A DNA stretch of 64,000 nt from Planctomycetaceae bacterium (GTDB taxonomy: Bacteria; Planctomycetota; Planctomycetia; Pirellulales; Pirellulaceae): NCBI GenBank assembly GCA_020638995.1, contig JACKHM010000002.1, positions 744,001 to 808,000 of the forward strand. Reading direction: 5' to 3'. This document shows positions 44,165-53,665 of the stretch, in pieces; position 1 is the stretch's first letter; every line of letters starts with the position of its first letter. The notes beneath the pieces were generated by a model. That model was not told the origin of the DNA and made no database searches. It was given only the letters and a program-made list of their open reading frames with translations. The translations under genes and the position numbers were made by a program.

Positions 44165-45567
44165 TAACGGAGGGCCTTTAACATGCCGGTGGCTTTGTGC
44201 CAGGTTTCTTCGTACTCTTGCTGCGGATTCGATTGGGCGACGATTCCGCCGCCAACAGGCAACTGCCACCAACCGCGACCGGCGGTGATGGTTCTTATCA
44301 GGATACTGAGGTCCGTCGATCCATCAAACCCAACGTACCCCAGCGAACCGCAATATGGTCCGCGAGCGGTGGGCTCGAGCTCAGCAATGATCTCCATTGC
44401 GCGAACCTTGGGCGCTCCTGTGATCGAACCGCCAGGAAACGCCGCGTGAACGAGATCGATCGGTGTTTTTCCGTCCGTGAGTTCCCCGCGAATCTCGGAG
44501 ACAAGATGTTGCACATACTCGTAGACCTCCAACTCGCATAGTTGTGTAACTTGAACGCTATCCGGATGACAAACTCGTGACAGATCATTCCGCATCAGAT
44601 CGACGATCATCACATTCTCGGCTCGATCTTTCTCGCTCTGTCGCAAGTCATCGGCAGCGAACAGGTCGGCCTCCGGACTCGCAGTTCGTTGCCGGGTGCC
44701 TTTGATGGGGCGTGCTTCAACCTGACGGTCCCGGATCTGAAGAAATCGTTCGGGCGAGGCGCTTACGATCTGATATTCGCCGAGGTCGAAGTAGCCCGCG
44801 AATGGCGCAGGATTCCGCTCTCGCAGTCGCAAGTACAGCGATACGGCATCGCTGGTGGCGCGGCAAATCAGTCGTTGCGACAAGTTCACTTGAAACACGT
44901 CTCCTGCATAGATGTAGTCAATGACTCGCTGAACAGCGGCCAAGTATCCCTCGCGCGAGAAGTTACTGGTAACGCCATCGAAACCCGCAACCGCATGTTG
45001 TTGCGCTAAATCTGCGGCTCGCAATTCGCGATCGTGAGTGCAACAGTGGGGCCTCGGCTCGGCTTCAAGCCAGCTTTCGACCTCGGCAAGTCGGCTCGCC
45101 GCTCGATCTCGACGGCGTTTTAAATCTGTTTCTGGAAATCCCTGCGAGATAATCCAGGCACGGTGTTCCAAGTGATCGAAGGCAATTACGACATCGTAAT
45201 AGCCAAGCGAGAGTGCTGGCAGGGCAAATTCGTCGAATCGAGGTGCAGGAACTCTTTCGAGACTGCGGCACAAATCGTAACTGAACAAACCTGCGACGCC
45301 ACCTTGAAACGGAGGCAGATCGGGGACCTGTTCGCTTTTTAGCCCTGCCAGATTCGTGGCAATTTGCGAGAGCTGGTTCGGAAAGCCGGCCTCGACGGAA
45401 GTGTGGAGGAACGGGTCCGCCGCGATAAAGGAATATCGGCCGCGCGCGTTCTTCTGGAGGGCACTGTCGAGGAACAGGCAAAACGGGCGGTGCGACACTC
45501 GCCTAAAGACATCAACGGCCGTTACTTGCGAGCCTAACTCGCGAACGAGTGGAAATTCCGTCGTCAC
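44164..45567 (-). CDS. pabB: Aminodeoxychorismate synthase component I
   Basis: The GTG at 45567 overlaps the TGA of the upstream DUF1570 gene (GTGA, 45564-45567) and gives TTEFPLVRELGS; upstream in-frame residues are an unlikely basic leader. The 467-residue chorismate-binding enzyme has PIKGTRQRTA, where Lys replaces the Ala of anthranilate synthase TrpE and is the PabB nucleophile. FPGGSITGAPKVRAMEII is also PabB-like. The product with PabA is 4-amino-4-deoxychorismate, the 4-aminobenzoate precursor for folate or tetrahydromethanopterin. DUF447 follows pabA. Confidence 0.92.
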   Translation of the reverse strand: MTTEFPLVRELGSQVTAVDVFRRVSHRPFCLFLDSALQKNARGRYSFIAADPFLHTSVEAGFPNQLSQIATNLAGLKSEQVPDLPPFQGGVAGLFSYDLCRSLERVPAPRFDEFALPALSLGYYDVVIAFDHLEHRAWIISQGFPETDLKRRRDRAASRLAEVESWLEAEPRPHCCTHDRELRAADLAQQHAVAGFDGVTSNFSREGYLAAVQRVIDYIYAGDVFQVNLSQRLICRATSDAVSLYLRLRERNPAPFAGYFDLGEYQIVSASPERFLQIRDRQVEARPIKGTRQRTASPEADLFAADDLRQSEKDRAENVMIVDLMRNDLSRVCHPDSVQVTQLCELEVYEYVQHLVSEIRGELTDGKTPIDLVHAAFPGGSITGAPKVRAMEIIAELEPTARGPYCGSLGYVGFDGSTDLSILIRTITAGRGWWQLPVGGGIVAQSNPQQEYEETWHKATGMLKALR

Positions 45568-46976
45568 TGGCCTAGCCACTGCCTCGCATACCGTGATGCA
45601 ATCTCGCGGTTTGGAAAAGCGCGTACTTCGGTAGCCGCGGCGGATCGTTGTTGAACATCGACGGTTTCGAGCGCCTCTTGAATCCACTTCGCGGCCATAT
45701 CCTGAGTGTGAAAAATGTTTGCATCACGTTTGGCTCTGCGCCCGTCCGGGACCGCAACCGTGGCGACGAAATGAGGCCATTCCGCAAAGGGATCTGAGTA
45801 AGGTAGCTTTTTCAAGTGCAACACGAGCCGGGTATTGAGATCGCCCAAGTCTTCGCCGAAATGCTCGCGGAACAAGTCGAGATTTGCCGGCACGACGCCT
45901 GGTGCCACCATTTCGCCGGCCGTCTCGAGTGGACCAAGTTCGCTGACCGCGCGGACATAGTCATTAAAATTCGTTCGCTTGTTCTTGGCGAGATAATGCG
46001 TCAGGGCCCAGGCGGATGCATAACCTGTGGAAGTCAGGCGCCCAGCAACAACCGTGTGCTCGATCATCTGGCCGTCAGGCTGATCCGACTCGCGGCTCTT
46101 AAGGTACATTTCCAACTCGAACATCCGCATATCGTTGACTTGGCCAGCGCCTTTCCACCGCAAACGACTGCCAAATGTTGTCGGCGCGTAGAACTCGGCC
46201 AAGCCCTCGCTCAACCACATGGGCCATCGCGAAAGCCGCTTCTGCACGCCGATGTTGTGCAGGATCTGATGGGCGCCTTCGTGGGCAATTGTCGCGATGG
46301 ATTGTTGAATCACCAGTTCGCGTTTCATCGTTTGCCGCTTGGACTCTTCATACATCACGACTCGATTGTCGAGGATGTTGTAATAGGCCACGACTCCGGT
46401 TGGCATTCGCTGGTATTGCTGGAACTCGTCCTCCGTTCGAAACATCACGACAACCAGCGGCACATCGGGCTCGGTGATTTCTATCTTCTGAGCCTTCGCA
46501 TAGTTTGCAACGCCAGGGAACATCGTTTCCATGATCCGACTCGTGGCAAGTGCGAATTCCTCGCTAGTGTTGTACAAGTAAAGGTAACGCCTGGTCTGAT
46601 TAGTCTTGAATCCGGCGAATTCGGATGCCAAGAGTCTCGCGGTGAGTGCATCTTTGCCAATCGGCTCGAACGCACGGTCGGTGATGGTCGCCGACTGCTT
46701 CGGCCTCGCGACTAACCGACCATCCGGCAAAATGACGATCCTGTTGTCGCCAACATCAACGAGTAGCTTTCCGACCACCGGGTTGCCGCCGTCATCCGCA
46801 GTTGTCACCGCTTCGCCACTGCCGGCGCGCACCGTGCCAGGAGGGATGTCGAAGCCGAATTCACGAGGATCGACGTGCCGAGGCGGTTGTGCGACCAGAC
46901 CTTCAGTCCAGAGGAGAAGCCCATTGCTCCACAAACAGAGCACCAAAATGAGGTGAAACGTGCGCGCACCTGGCAT
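45564..46976 (-). CDS. DUF1570 family exported zinc-peptidase-like protein
   Basis: A 470-residue protein with a signal peptide (HLILVLCLWSNGLLLWTEGLVAQ). It contains H232-E-G-A-H236 in ATIAHEGAHQILHN and, 21 residues on, WLSEGLAEFYAP with Glu257 as third ligand. Proteins of this type (DUF1570) are common and exported in planctomycetes. Substrate and activity are unknown. Its stop overlaps the pabB start by four bases, so it heads a four-gene transcript (DUF1570, pabB, pabA, DUF447), an odd pairing of an exported protein with cofactor genes. Confidence 0.85.
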   Translation of the reverse strand: MPGARTFHLILVLCLWSNGLLLWTEGLVAQPPRHVDPREFGFDIPPGTVRAGSGEAVTTADDGGNPVVGKLLVDVGDNRIVILPDGRLVARPKQSATITDRAFEPIGKDALTARLLASEFAGFKTNQTRRYLYLYNTSEEFALATSRIMETMFPGVANYAKAQKIEITEPDVPLVVVMFRTEDEFQQYQRMPTGVVAYYNILDNRVVMYEESKRQTMKRELVIQQSIATIAHEGAHQILHNIGVQKRLSRWPMWLSEGLAEFYAPTTFGSRLRWKGAGQVNDMRMFELEMYLKSRESDQPDGQMIEHTVVAGRLTSTGYASAWALTHYLAKNKRTNFNDYVRAVSELGPLETAGEMVAPGVVPANLDLFREHFGEDLGDLNTRLVLHLKKLPYSDPFAEWPHFVATVAVPDGRRAKRDANIFHTQDMAAKWIQEALETVDVQQRSAAATEVRAFPNREIASRYARQWLGQ

Positions 46977-47232
46977 TGCAAAATCCCCAACTGACTTGCG
47001 AAATGCTTTGAAATTGGGCAGTTTTGTGACTAAAAACCGAAACGAGCCACGACGGGTAGCGTTTAAATGATATCACAAGGAAGTGCTTGGGCGAATGCAG
47101 CCGTTCAAGGTCGAATTTGTCCCGTTTTCGCTGCTGCTAAGCCACAGATTACTGATTAGTATGGAGTTCGGTACGTAGCTCTGCGGGCGGCATCCTGTCC
47201 GACGTGTTCCTAAAGCTGACGGAGATTGGAAG

Positions 47233-50200
47233 TTGTATAACAATCTACTTGCTCGAAAACCCGCGTGGCTTACCTGCCTGGTTTTTGGGATTCTTGTCTG
47301 GGAATCAAGGATTGCCGTCGGAGCGGAGACTACCTTCGTTGGGCGACTTGCCTATGCCGTCGACGATGAGGGGAGCGAGCGGCTTGGACTATCGGATGAA
47401 ACGAAGGCCAAGCTCATCGCCTTGATCGATCGCCGTGAAACCGAGGCTCTAAACGTGGCACTCGAGTTGAAAGATCTCCCGCCCGCGGAGGCCCGCGCTC
47501 GCCTAGCTCCCTTCGTGGCGGAATCGGAGCGATTGGGAATGGCACTACTGAGCAATGATCAGCGTAAAGTATTGTTTCAGATTGGTATCGCTCGCGCCGG
47601 GATGATGTCGCTAGCGGACCCTGACCTATCGAAGATGCTGGAGCTTACCGACGAGCAACGAAAACAGATTGTCGACTTGTTGGCCCAACGTGATAAGGCA
47701 TTGGTCGAGGGCGGCGAAGAGGATCGCCGCGCCGCGAGCCAGGACTACGAGCGCAAACTCGCTGGCGTGCTCAACGAAACACAACGAGCTAACTGGGACC
47801 GATTAGCAGGTTTGGAGGAGGGAGAGCTACAGCCTTTGGCTTCCAAAGCACCAGCAGTAGCAGATCGAGCACAAGAGGTGCCCGCCGATAAACCAATGCC
47901 GGCGGTTGCGGGGGACGATTTCCCCATGCCCAAGGCAGCGGCCAGCGAGCAACCCAGCACTAACACCGCCGCTGCTCGAACTGAAGAGGTGAAACTCAAA
48001 TTCAATTTCGTGCATCAGCCTTGGGCCGACGTCTTGAAGTGGTTTGCTGACGAGGCAGATCTTTCGTTGCTGATGGATGTGCCCCCCGACGGGACCCTTA
48101 ACTATCGAGACACTCGTGCGTACACACCGTCTGAGGCCATCGACCTGATGAATCGCGTATTGCTCCTTAAGGGATTCACGCTGGTCCGCAGCGATCGTTT
48201 GCTGACGCTGATGAATCTCGAAGACGAGATTCCTCCGCAGCTGGTGGAATTTGTATCGGTGGATGAGCTCGACAAACGTGGCTCGTTTGAAATTGTGAAG
48301 TGTTTGTTCCATCTCGCGAAAATGGATCCCGCCGATGCCGAGACTGAGATCAGCAAGATGATAGGGCCGCAGGGCAAGGTGATCGCTTTCCCAACGGCCA
48401 GCCAGCTTTTGGTGACCGAGACAGCGGGGAAACTGCGCACCATTCGGGAAATGATCGAACAAGTCGAGAATCCCGATGCAGCGCGCGTTCAAGGCATCGT
48501 CGAGATCAACTTGAAGCATGTCGGCCCGGAAGAAGTCATGGCGATCGCTCGCCCATTGCTGAATATCCCCGAAGACGCAAACTCCAACGAACAGATTCGC
48601 ATTGCGTTGGACCCATTCTCCGCGAGATTATTTGCGTCCGGCGAGCGCGAGCAGATTCGGCAGCTAGAGTCAATTGTTCCTATGGTCGATCGCGAGGCTC
48701 GGACCGGAGAAGGAGCCGCAATTGGCGTATTGGAGCAGCCACAGCTGATGACCTATGCGATTCATAAAGCCGATCCCGATCAAGTACTGCAGGTACTCCA
48801 AACATTACTTGCCGGCCTGCCAGACGTGCGTCTGACAATCGATCCCGTGACAAAGAAGGTCGTAGCTTTAGCGAGGCCGACTGAGCATGCCACCATCGTC
48901 GCAACATTGAAGCAATTGGAAGGCGATGCGGATCAGGTCGAAGTGATTCAATTGCACAAGCTCGACCCGCAAATGGTGATCCTTTCGATCAACAAGCTGT
49001 TTGGCATGAGCGACGAAGCAACAGCCGCCGAGGGGCCGAAGATAGACGGCGACCCGACGACCATGAAGCTCTGGGTTCGTGGATCGGCGGCTCAGATCGC
49101 CCAGGTCAAAGAACTGGTCGATAAGCTTGAAGGCCCGCAAGCGGAAGGCACCGGACCTCGCGATAACATCCGCATGTTGCCTCTAAGCGGAGCCGCCGCG
49201 ACCTCGGCCTTAGAGAGCATGGAACTGTTCTGGCCCGCGATGCGAGATAACAAGATTCGAATCGTCACTCCGTCGGCGATTAGCTCAACCTTGCGCGAGC
49301 GACGCCTGGCGCATCCCAGTCCTTCCGAACAGCGAATTCCCCCAACCCCCGAGCAACCAGCGCCGCAAGAGAAACCTCAAGAGGTCCCTTCGACTCCACC
49401 CAGCACGCGGGGAAACACCGATAACAGCAGTGCTCGTCGTTTTTCATTTGCTAACTTGCAAGTCGCCGCAGACGAGCCGAAACAACCCGCTGAAACTCCG
49501 GCAACTCAGACGCGACTTGGCAGCGATATCATCGTGTCGATCACGCCGAACGGCCTCATGATTGCATCGGACGATCTTGATGCACTCGACGACTTCGAGA
49601 CACTGCTCCGCAGCTTTACCGAACAATCATCGCTACTGGCAAGCGAGCCAACCGTGTTCTGGTTGAAGTACATCAAAGCGGATGTTGCCGCGGAGACCTT
49701 AAACCAAGTCGTGAATGGAGCATCATCGAGTGGCGGTGGTGGCTCATTATTAGGCGACGTTGCTTCCTCGGTGCTTGGAGACATCGGTGGCGGAATGTTG
49801 GGCGGTATGCTCGGCGGATCAAGCGATTCATTTGTCGCAGGATCGGCCAGTATCGTCCCGGACGTCCGACTGAACGCCCTAATCGTGCAAGCAGCCCCCT
49901 CTGATCTGGTGCTGATCGAACGAATTCTCCCGATCATTGATCGCGAGGGCAGTCCCGAAGACGTTCAAACGGATGGACGACCACGATTGATTCCCGTTCA
50001 ATATATGTCCGCCGACCAGATGGCGACCATTGTTAAGCAGATCTATGCTGAACGTATCGCGGGAGGATCTGGCGGAGGAGGCGATCGACAGCAACAGCGA
50101 CAACCATCGCCTGCTGACTTCATTCAAGCGTTGCGAGGCGGTGGTGGTGGAGGCGGTGGCCGTGGCGGCGGTAGCAATCAAGCCGAGTCCGAGCCGGCAA

Positions 50201-50703
50201 AGATGACCATCGGAGTCGACCCCCGCAGCAACTCCTTGATCGTTGCGGCCCCCGAACCCCTGTTCCGTGAAGTTGAATTGCTTGTCATGCAGCTTGATCA
50301 GGAGGGTCTCGAGTCGGATGACTCTATGGATGTTGTGACAATTCGCTACGGTAATCCCACCAGTGTGCAAACAGCTCTGCAAGCGTTAATCGGCGAGAAC
50401 CTAAAGACAAGCACGACGACTTCGACTCCATCGAGCGGTTCATCGGGCTCCAATTCGGGTCCCGGTCAGTCAAGCGGCGGTGGTCCTTCTGGGGACGCGG
50501 AAGCGATTCAGCAGCGCATCGAGTTCTTCCGCGCATTACAGCAACGCGGTGGGGGAAGTGGTGGCCCTCCGGGCGGCTTCGGTGGAGGTAGCCCGTTTGG
50601 CGGTCGAGGCGGTTTTGGAGGAGGCGGTCCGGGTGGTGGCAGCAGCTTTGGCGGAGGAAGCCGCGGAGGTGGACCGTCGAATGGTGGACGCGGGGGCCGA
50701 TAG
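47233..50703 (+). CDS. Large secretin-N-domain repeat protein without a visible pore domain
   Basis: The TTG at 47233 has GGAG 8 bases upstream. A signal peptide is followed by an LTxxQ/Spy-like helical module at about 45-200. Next is an N0/STN-like domain (about 255-330; KFNFVHQPWADVLKWFADEADLS). Then come about seven or eight repeats of the secretin N1 pattern, for example IVEINLKHVGPEEVMAIARP, YAIHKADPDQVLQVL and LIPVQYMSADQMATIV. The last 120 residues are Gly-rich. The usual secretin pore motif (VPxLxxIPxLGxLF) is not seen. It probably sits at the head of the secretion locus as a periplasmic vestibule or ring component rather than the channel. 1156 residues is long for the family. Confidence 0.8.
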   Translation: MYNNLLARKPAWLTCLVFGILVWESRIAVGAETTFVGRLAYAVDDEGSERLGLSDETKAKLIALIDRRETEALNVALELKDLPPAEARARLAPFVAESERLGMALLSNDQRKVLFQIGIARAGMMSLADPDLSKMLELTDEQRKQIVDLLAQRDKALVEGGEEDRRAASQDYERKLAGVLNETQRANWDRLAGLEEGELQPLASKAPAVADRAQEVPADKPMPAVAGDDFPMPKAAASEQPSTNTAAARTEEVKLKFNFVHQPWADVLKWFADEADLSLLMDVPPDGTLNYRDTRAYTPSEAIDLMNRVLLLKGFTLVRSDRLLTLMNLEDEIPPQLVEFVSVDELDKRGSFEIVKCLFHLAKMDPADAETEISKMIGPQGKVIAFPTASQLLVTETAGKLRTIREMIEQVENPDAARVQGIVEINLKHVGPEEVMAIARPLLNIPEDANSNEQIRIALDPFSARLFASGEREQIRQLESIVPMVDREARTGEGAAIGVLEQPQLMTYAIHKADPDQVLQVLQTLLAGLPDVRLTIDPVTKKVVALARPTEHATIVATLKQLEGDADQVEVIQLHKLDPQMVILSINKLFGMSDEATAAEGPKIDGDPTTMKLWVRGSAAQIAQVKELVDKLEGPQAEGTGPRDNIRMLPLSGAAATSALESMELFWPAMRDNKIRIVTPSAISSTLRERRLAHPSPSEQRIPPTPEQPAPQEKPQEVPSTPPSTRGNTDNSSARRFSFANLQVAADEPKQPAETPATQTRLGSDIIVSITPNGLMIASDDLDALDDFETLLRSFTEQSSLLASEPTVFWLKYIKADVAAETLNQVVNGASSSGGGGSLLGDVASSVLGDIGGGMLGGMLGGSSDSFVAGSASIVPDVRLNALIVQAAPSDLVLIERILPIIDREGSPEDVQTDGRPRLIPVQYMSADQMATIVKQIYAERIAGGSGGGGDRQQQRQPSPADFIQALRGGGGGGGGRGGGSNQAESEPAKMTIGVDPRSNSLIVAAPEPLFREVELLVMQLDQEGLESDDSMDVVTIRYGNPTSVQTALQALIGENLKTSTTTSTPSSGSSGSNSGPGQSSGGGPSGDAEAIQQRIEFFRALQQRGGGSGGPPGGFGGGSPFGGRGGFGGGGPGGGSSFGGGSRGGGPSNGGRGGR

Positions 50704-51169
50704 CGTAGCGAAGCTTCCGGCTGTCTCAAAAAGAAACACCAACCGCCCCAATCGGACGCCGAGTGGATTCCTGGCCACACGCGTCGGGACGCGTGAGTCG
50801 GAAAAACGCCAGATCCGAGGCGGCTGGTGCACAGTAAACACCGCTCGCATAAGATCCGACCGAATGTTCTTCTACACGAAATGCAAACTTCGTCTCTCGG
50901 TGCGCGTTTCCAGCGTCTGTTCGGCTGACTACAATGAAGTCCAGCAGTGAGCCGCCGAGCAAGAAGTAGCAAGGGCTTTTGTGAATCGCGGCTCGCGCAT
51001 CGATGTGTTCAGCAATTGTGTTTCACTATTCCCAGGAATGACCGCGTTTCTCCGTAACTCTTGGGCGTCGAGTCGGTTCAATAGGCATCGCTGCTTTCGA
51101 GCATCACCACATCTCGCCTTGCGATTCCCGCCTTCAACGCTGCTCGCAGCGAAATAATGGCTTGTAGAA
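50704..51169. other. 466-base intergenic region
   Basis: This gap separates the N-domain repeat protein from the Spy-like gene on the same strand. It contains one GC-rich hairpin (50778-50795). No coding frame has a good ribosome site or recognisable composition. The promoter for the Spy-like gene and the downstream gsp operon may lie near its 3' end. Confidence 0.5.
50778..50795 (+). terminator. Hairpin after the N-domain repeat gene
   Basis: CACGCGT (50778-50784) and ACGCGTG (50789-50795) pair around the tetraloop CGGG, 75 bases after the stop codon. There is no T-run, but a GAAAAA stretch follows. It could be a terminator, or a member of the dispersed palindrome family seen elsewhere in the window. 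Confidence 0.35.
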
Positions 51170-51184
51170 ATGGAGACCATTAAG

Positions 51185-51898
51185 ATGCCTCCGGCGCTCA
51201 ATCGTCGACTCCTGCTGACATACCTGACGATGTCGATGGTTACCTGCACGGTATTCGGTCAATTGCGTCCCGAAGGCCGCGGTCGATTCGGAGCGGGTGG
51301 ACCGTCAGGATTTGGCGGAGGCGGGCCTTTGGAATTGTTACAACGGGCTGACGTACAGGCCGAGCTTGAGTTACTTGACGATCAAAAAGAAGAGTTGAGC
51401 GCCGCTATAGCACGCTTTGCAGAACGTCGCCGCGAAGTATTGGGCAAATTCGCCGAACAGTTCCGGAATCGGGACGCCGCCTCAGACGCGGACCGCGAGG
51501 CTCTGCGTACGGAAGTCCAAGAGGCCTTCCGCGTTCTCAACAGCGGAGTTGAAGAAGAGCTCAGGTTTCTATTGCCTCACCAACGCAAGCGACTTGCCCA
51601 GCTGGAAATTCAGTTTCGGTTGCGCGGCGTGGGAGGACTTGGCGCACTCGGCTCCCGAGAAATTGGCGAACAACTCGCGGTAACCGATATGCAACGCGAA
51701 ACGCTGCGTATCAAGGCGATCGAACTTGGTCGAGAATTCAGCAAGAAGGTCGCCGCATTGCGTAACGAGATGCAAGAGCAACTGCTGGCGGAATTGAATG
51801 CGGATCAGCGAACCAAATTCCAGGAGATGCTCGGCAGTCCCTTCGAGTTTCAAGACCGTTCGTTAGGGCGACCGCGTGAAGCTGGTGACGACCAGTAG
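51185..51898 (+). CDS. Exported Spy/CpxP-like helical protein
   Basis: The ATG at 51185 has GGAG 9 bases upstream; an in-frame ATG at 51170 is possible. A signal peptide (LLLTYLTMSMVTCTVFGQ) leads to a Gly/Phe-rich spacer (GRFGAGGPSGFGGGGP). A long helical region follows, with Spy/LTxxQ-type features: LLDDQKEELSAAIARFAE, LLPHQRKRLAQLEIQFR and LNADQRTKFQEMLGSPF. Such periplasmic proteins often act as chaperones or sensors. The same kind of module forms the N-terminus of the large protein upstream. It leads into gspE after 60 bases. Confidence 0.75.
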   Translation: MPPALNRRLLLTYLTMSMVTCTVFGQLRPEGRGRFGAGGPSGFGGGGPLELLQRADVQAELELLDDQKEELSAAIARFAERRREVLGKFAEQFRNRDAASDADREALRTEVQEAFRVLNSGVEEELRFLLPHQRKRLAQLEIQFRLRGVGGLGALGSREIGEQLAVTDMQRETLRIKAIELGREFSKKVAALRNEMQEQLLAELNADQRTKFQEMLGSPFEFQDRSLGRPREAGDDQ

Positions 51899-51958
51899 TC
51901 GAGACAACTGTTAATTGAAGACCATCGCAAGAATTGACACGGATTAAGGGTAGGTCGA

Positions 51959-53656
51959 ATGGAAGCTGGAGAAATACTACTTGGTTGTGGACTGTTAGAT
52001 GATCGACAGCTGTCGATGTCCCGGGTCCAGAATCAAGACGACGTTGTCGAGGCTGCGGTAGAACTTGGCTTTGTTACCGAAGAAGCGGCGTTGCGAGCTC
52101 TCGGCGATGCCGTAGGACTCGACTATGTAGATCTTAGCGAAACGCAAGTCGACCTTTCGTTACTCAACAGCTTCCCGAACAAGTTGATCCACCGGCAATC
52201 GGTGTTTCCCATTAGCCGGCAGAATGGTTCTCTTGTCGTTGCCACATCCGACCCTTTCGACCTGTATCCGCTGGATGAGGTCAGCGCTGCAACTGGACTT
52301 AGCGTGACACCGGTATTGGCGTCCCGGAGCGAGATAACGAAACTCATCAAACGGCATTTAGGCGTGGGCAGCGAGACGGTCGAAGGCTTGATGCTGGCGA
52401 CCGCAGAAGACGAAGGCATCGAGCTTCTTAGCGATATCGAAACGGATGGTTCCGAGCTTTCGGAAATGGCGCAGGAGGCTTCGGTCGTTCGGCTCGTCAA
52501 CGAAATCTTGCTCGAAGCGATTGAATCACGAGCGAGCGACGTTCATATCGAGACGCAGCCATCGGGACTGAAGATTCGCTATCGAATCGACGGCATGCTC
52601 CAAACTCAGCCGGTCCCCGCGGAGATTAACCGCTTTGCGTTGGCAATTGTGAGCCGCCTAAAGATCATGTCCCGATTGAATATTGCCGAAAAGCGACTCC
52701 CGCAAGACGGCCGCATGAAGTTACGAATCTCCGGGCGTGAGGTAGATGTCCGTCTCTCAGTCATTCCCATGATTCATGGCGAGGGCCTCGTCATGCGTCT
52801 GTTAGACAAGAGCGCGATGTCGTTCGATCTAAAGAAATTGGGGATGGAAGAAGAGACTTACAGAACCTTTCGCGAGTTGATCGACATTCCGCACGGAATC
52901 ATCCTGGTCACCGGGCCGACCGGTTCCGGTAAAACCACGACGCTGTACAGCTCGTTGATCGAGATCAACAGTCCCGACATCAAAATCATCACCACCGAGG
53001 ATCCCGTCGAGTATCAGCTGGAAGGAATCAATCAGATCCAGGTTCACCCGAAGATCGGACTTACGTTTGCACATTCGCTTCGCAGCATTCTGCGTCATGA
53101 TCCGGATGTCGTGTTGGTGGGCGAAATCCGCGACTTAGAGACCGCCGAGAACGCCATTCAGGCGTCGTTGACCGGCCACTTGGTATTCAGCACGTTGCAC
53201 ACGAACGACGCCGCGAGCGCCTACACCCGTATGGTTGAGATGGGTGTCGAGCCATTCCTTGTCGCGAGTACCGTTGAAGCCGTGATGGCTCAGCGGCTGA
53301 TTCGTCGCCTGTGTCCAAAATGCAAGGAAGCCTATGAGCCCGATTTAGCAGACCTGCCACCGGACTTCCCCTTTGATCAATTGGATGGCCCCCTGCACAT
53401 CAATGTTGGTTGTCGCGAATGTCGAGGAACCGGGTACGCAGGTCGACTCGGCATTTACGAGTTGCTCGTAACCACCGACGAAGTTCGGCAACTGGCTCAC
53501 GATCGAGCGAGCAGTTGGAAGCTGAAACAAGCCGCAGTTCACGCCGGGATGCTCACATTGCGAGACGACGGGTGGCGTAAAGTATTAGCCGGTAGCAGTA
53601 CCGTCGACGAAGTCTTGCGAGTCACCAAGGGAGATCAACAAGTCGCGAAAGCGTGA
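51959..53656 (+). CDS. gspE: Type II secretion/pilus assembly ATPase GspE
   Basis: A 565-residue ATPase. The N-terminal GspE/PilB N1-type domain occupies residues 1-150. The NTPase has Walker A GPTGSGKTT (319-327), Asp box ITTEDPVEYQLEGINQIQV, Walker B VVLVGEIRDLETAENAIQASLTGHLVFSTLHTNDA and zinc-binding cysteines (CPKC and CREC pairs in a TGYAGRLGIYELL context). It powers pseudopilus assembly. The platform gene gspF starts 9 bases later. Two N-terminal motifs (IIGELLV-like) are degenerate, which is common. Confidence 0.95.
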   Translation: MEAGEILLGCGLLDDRQLSMSRVQNQDDVVEAAVELGFVTEEAALRALGDAVGLDYVDLSETQVDLSLLNSFPNKLIHRQSVFPISRQNGSLVVATSDPFDLYPLDEVSAATGLSVTPVLASRSEITKLIKRHLGVGSETVEGLMLATAEDEGIELLSDIETDGSELSEMAQEASVVRLVNEILLEAIESRASDVHIETQPSGLKIRYRIDGMLQTQPVPAEINRFALAIVSRLKIMSRLNIAEKRLPQDGRMKLRISGREVDVRLSVIPMIHGEGLVMRLLDKSAMSFDLKKLGMEEETYRTFRELIDIPHGIILVTGPTGSGKTTTLYSSLIEINSPDIKIITTEDPVEYQLEGINQIQVHPKIGLTFAHSLRSILRHDPDVVLVGEIRDLETAENAIQASLTGHLVFSTLHTNDAASAYTRMVEMGVEPFLVASTVEAVMAQRLIRRLCPKCKEAYEPDLADLPPDFPFDQLDGPLHINVGCRECRGTGYAGRLGIYELLVTTDEVRQLAHDRASSWKLKQAAVHAGMLTLRDDGWRKVLAGSSTVDEVLRVTKGDQQVAKA

Positions 53657-53665
53657 TAACCTACG

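Noticed and set aside
50100..50700. Possible tandem DNA repeats in the Gly-rich end of the N-domain repeat protein
   Set aside because: The GGT/GGC/GGA runs encode Gly-rich linkers with mixed codons and no fixed period, so it is coding low complexity, not a DNA repeat or CRISPR array.
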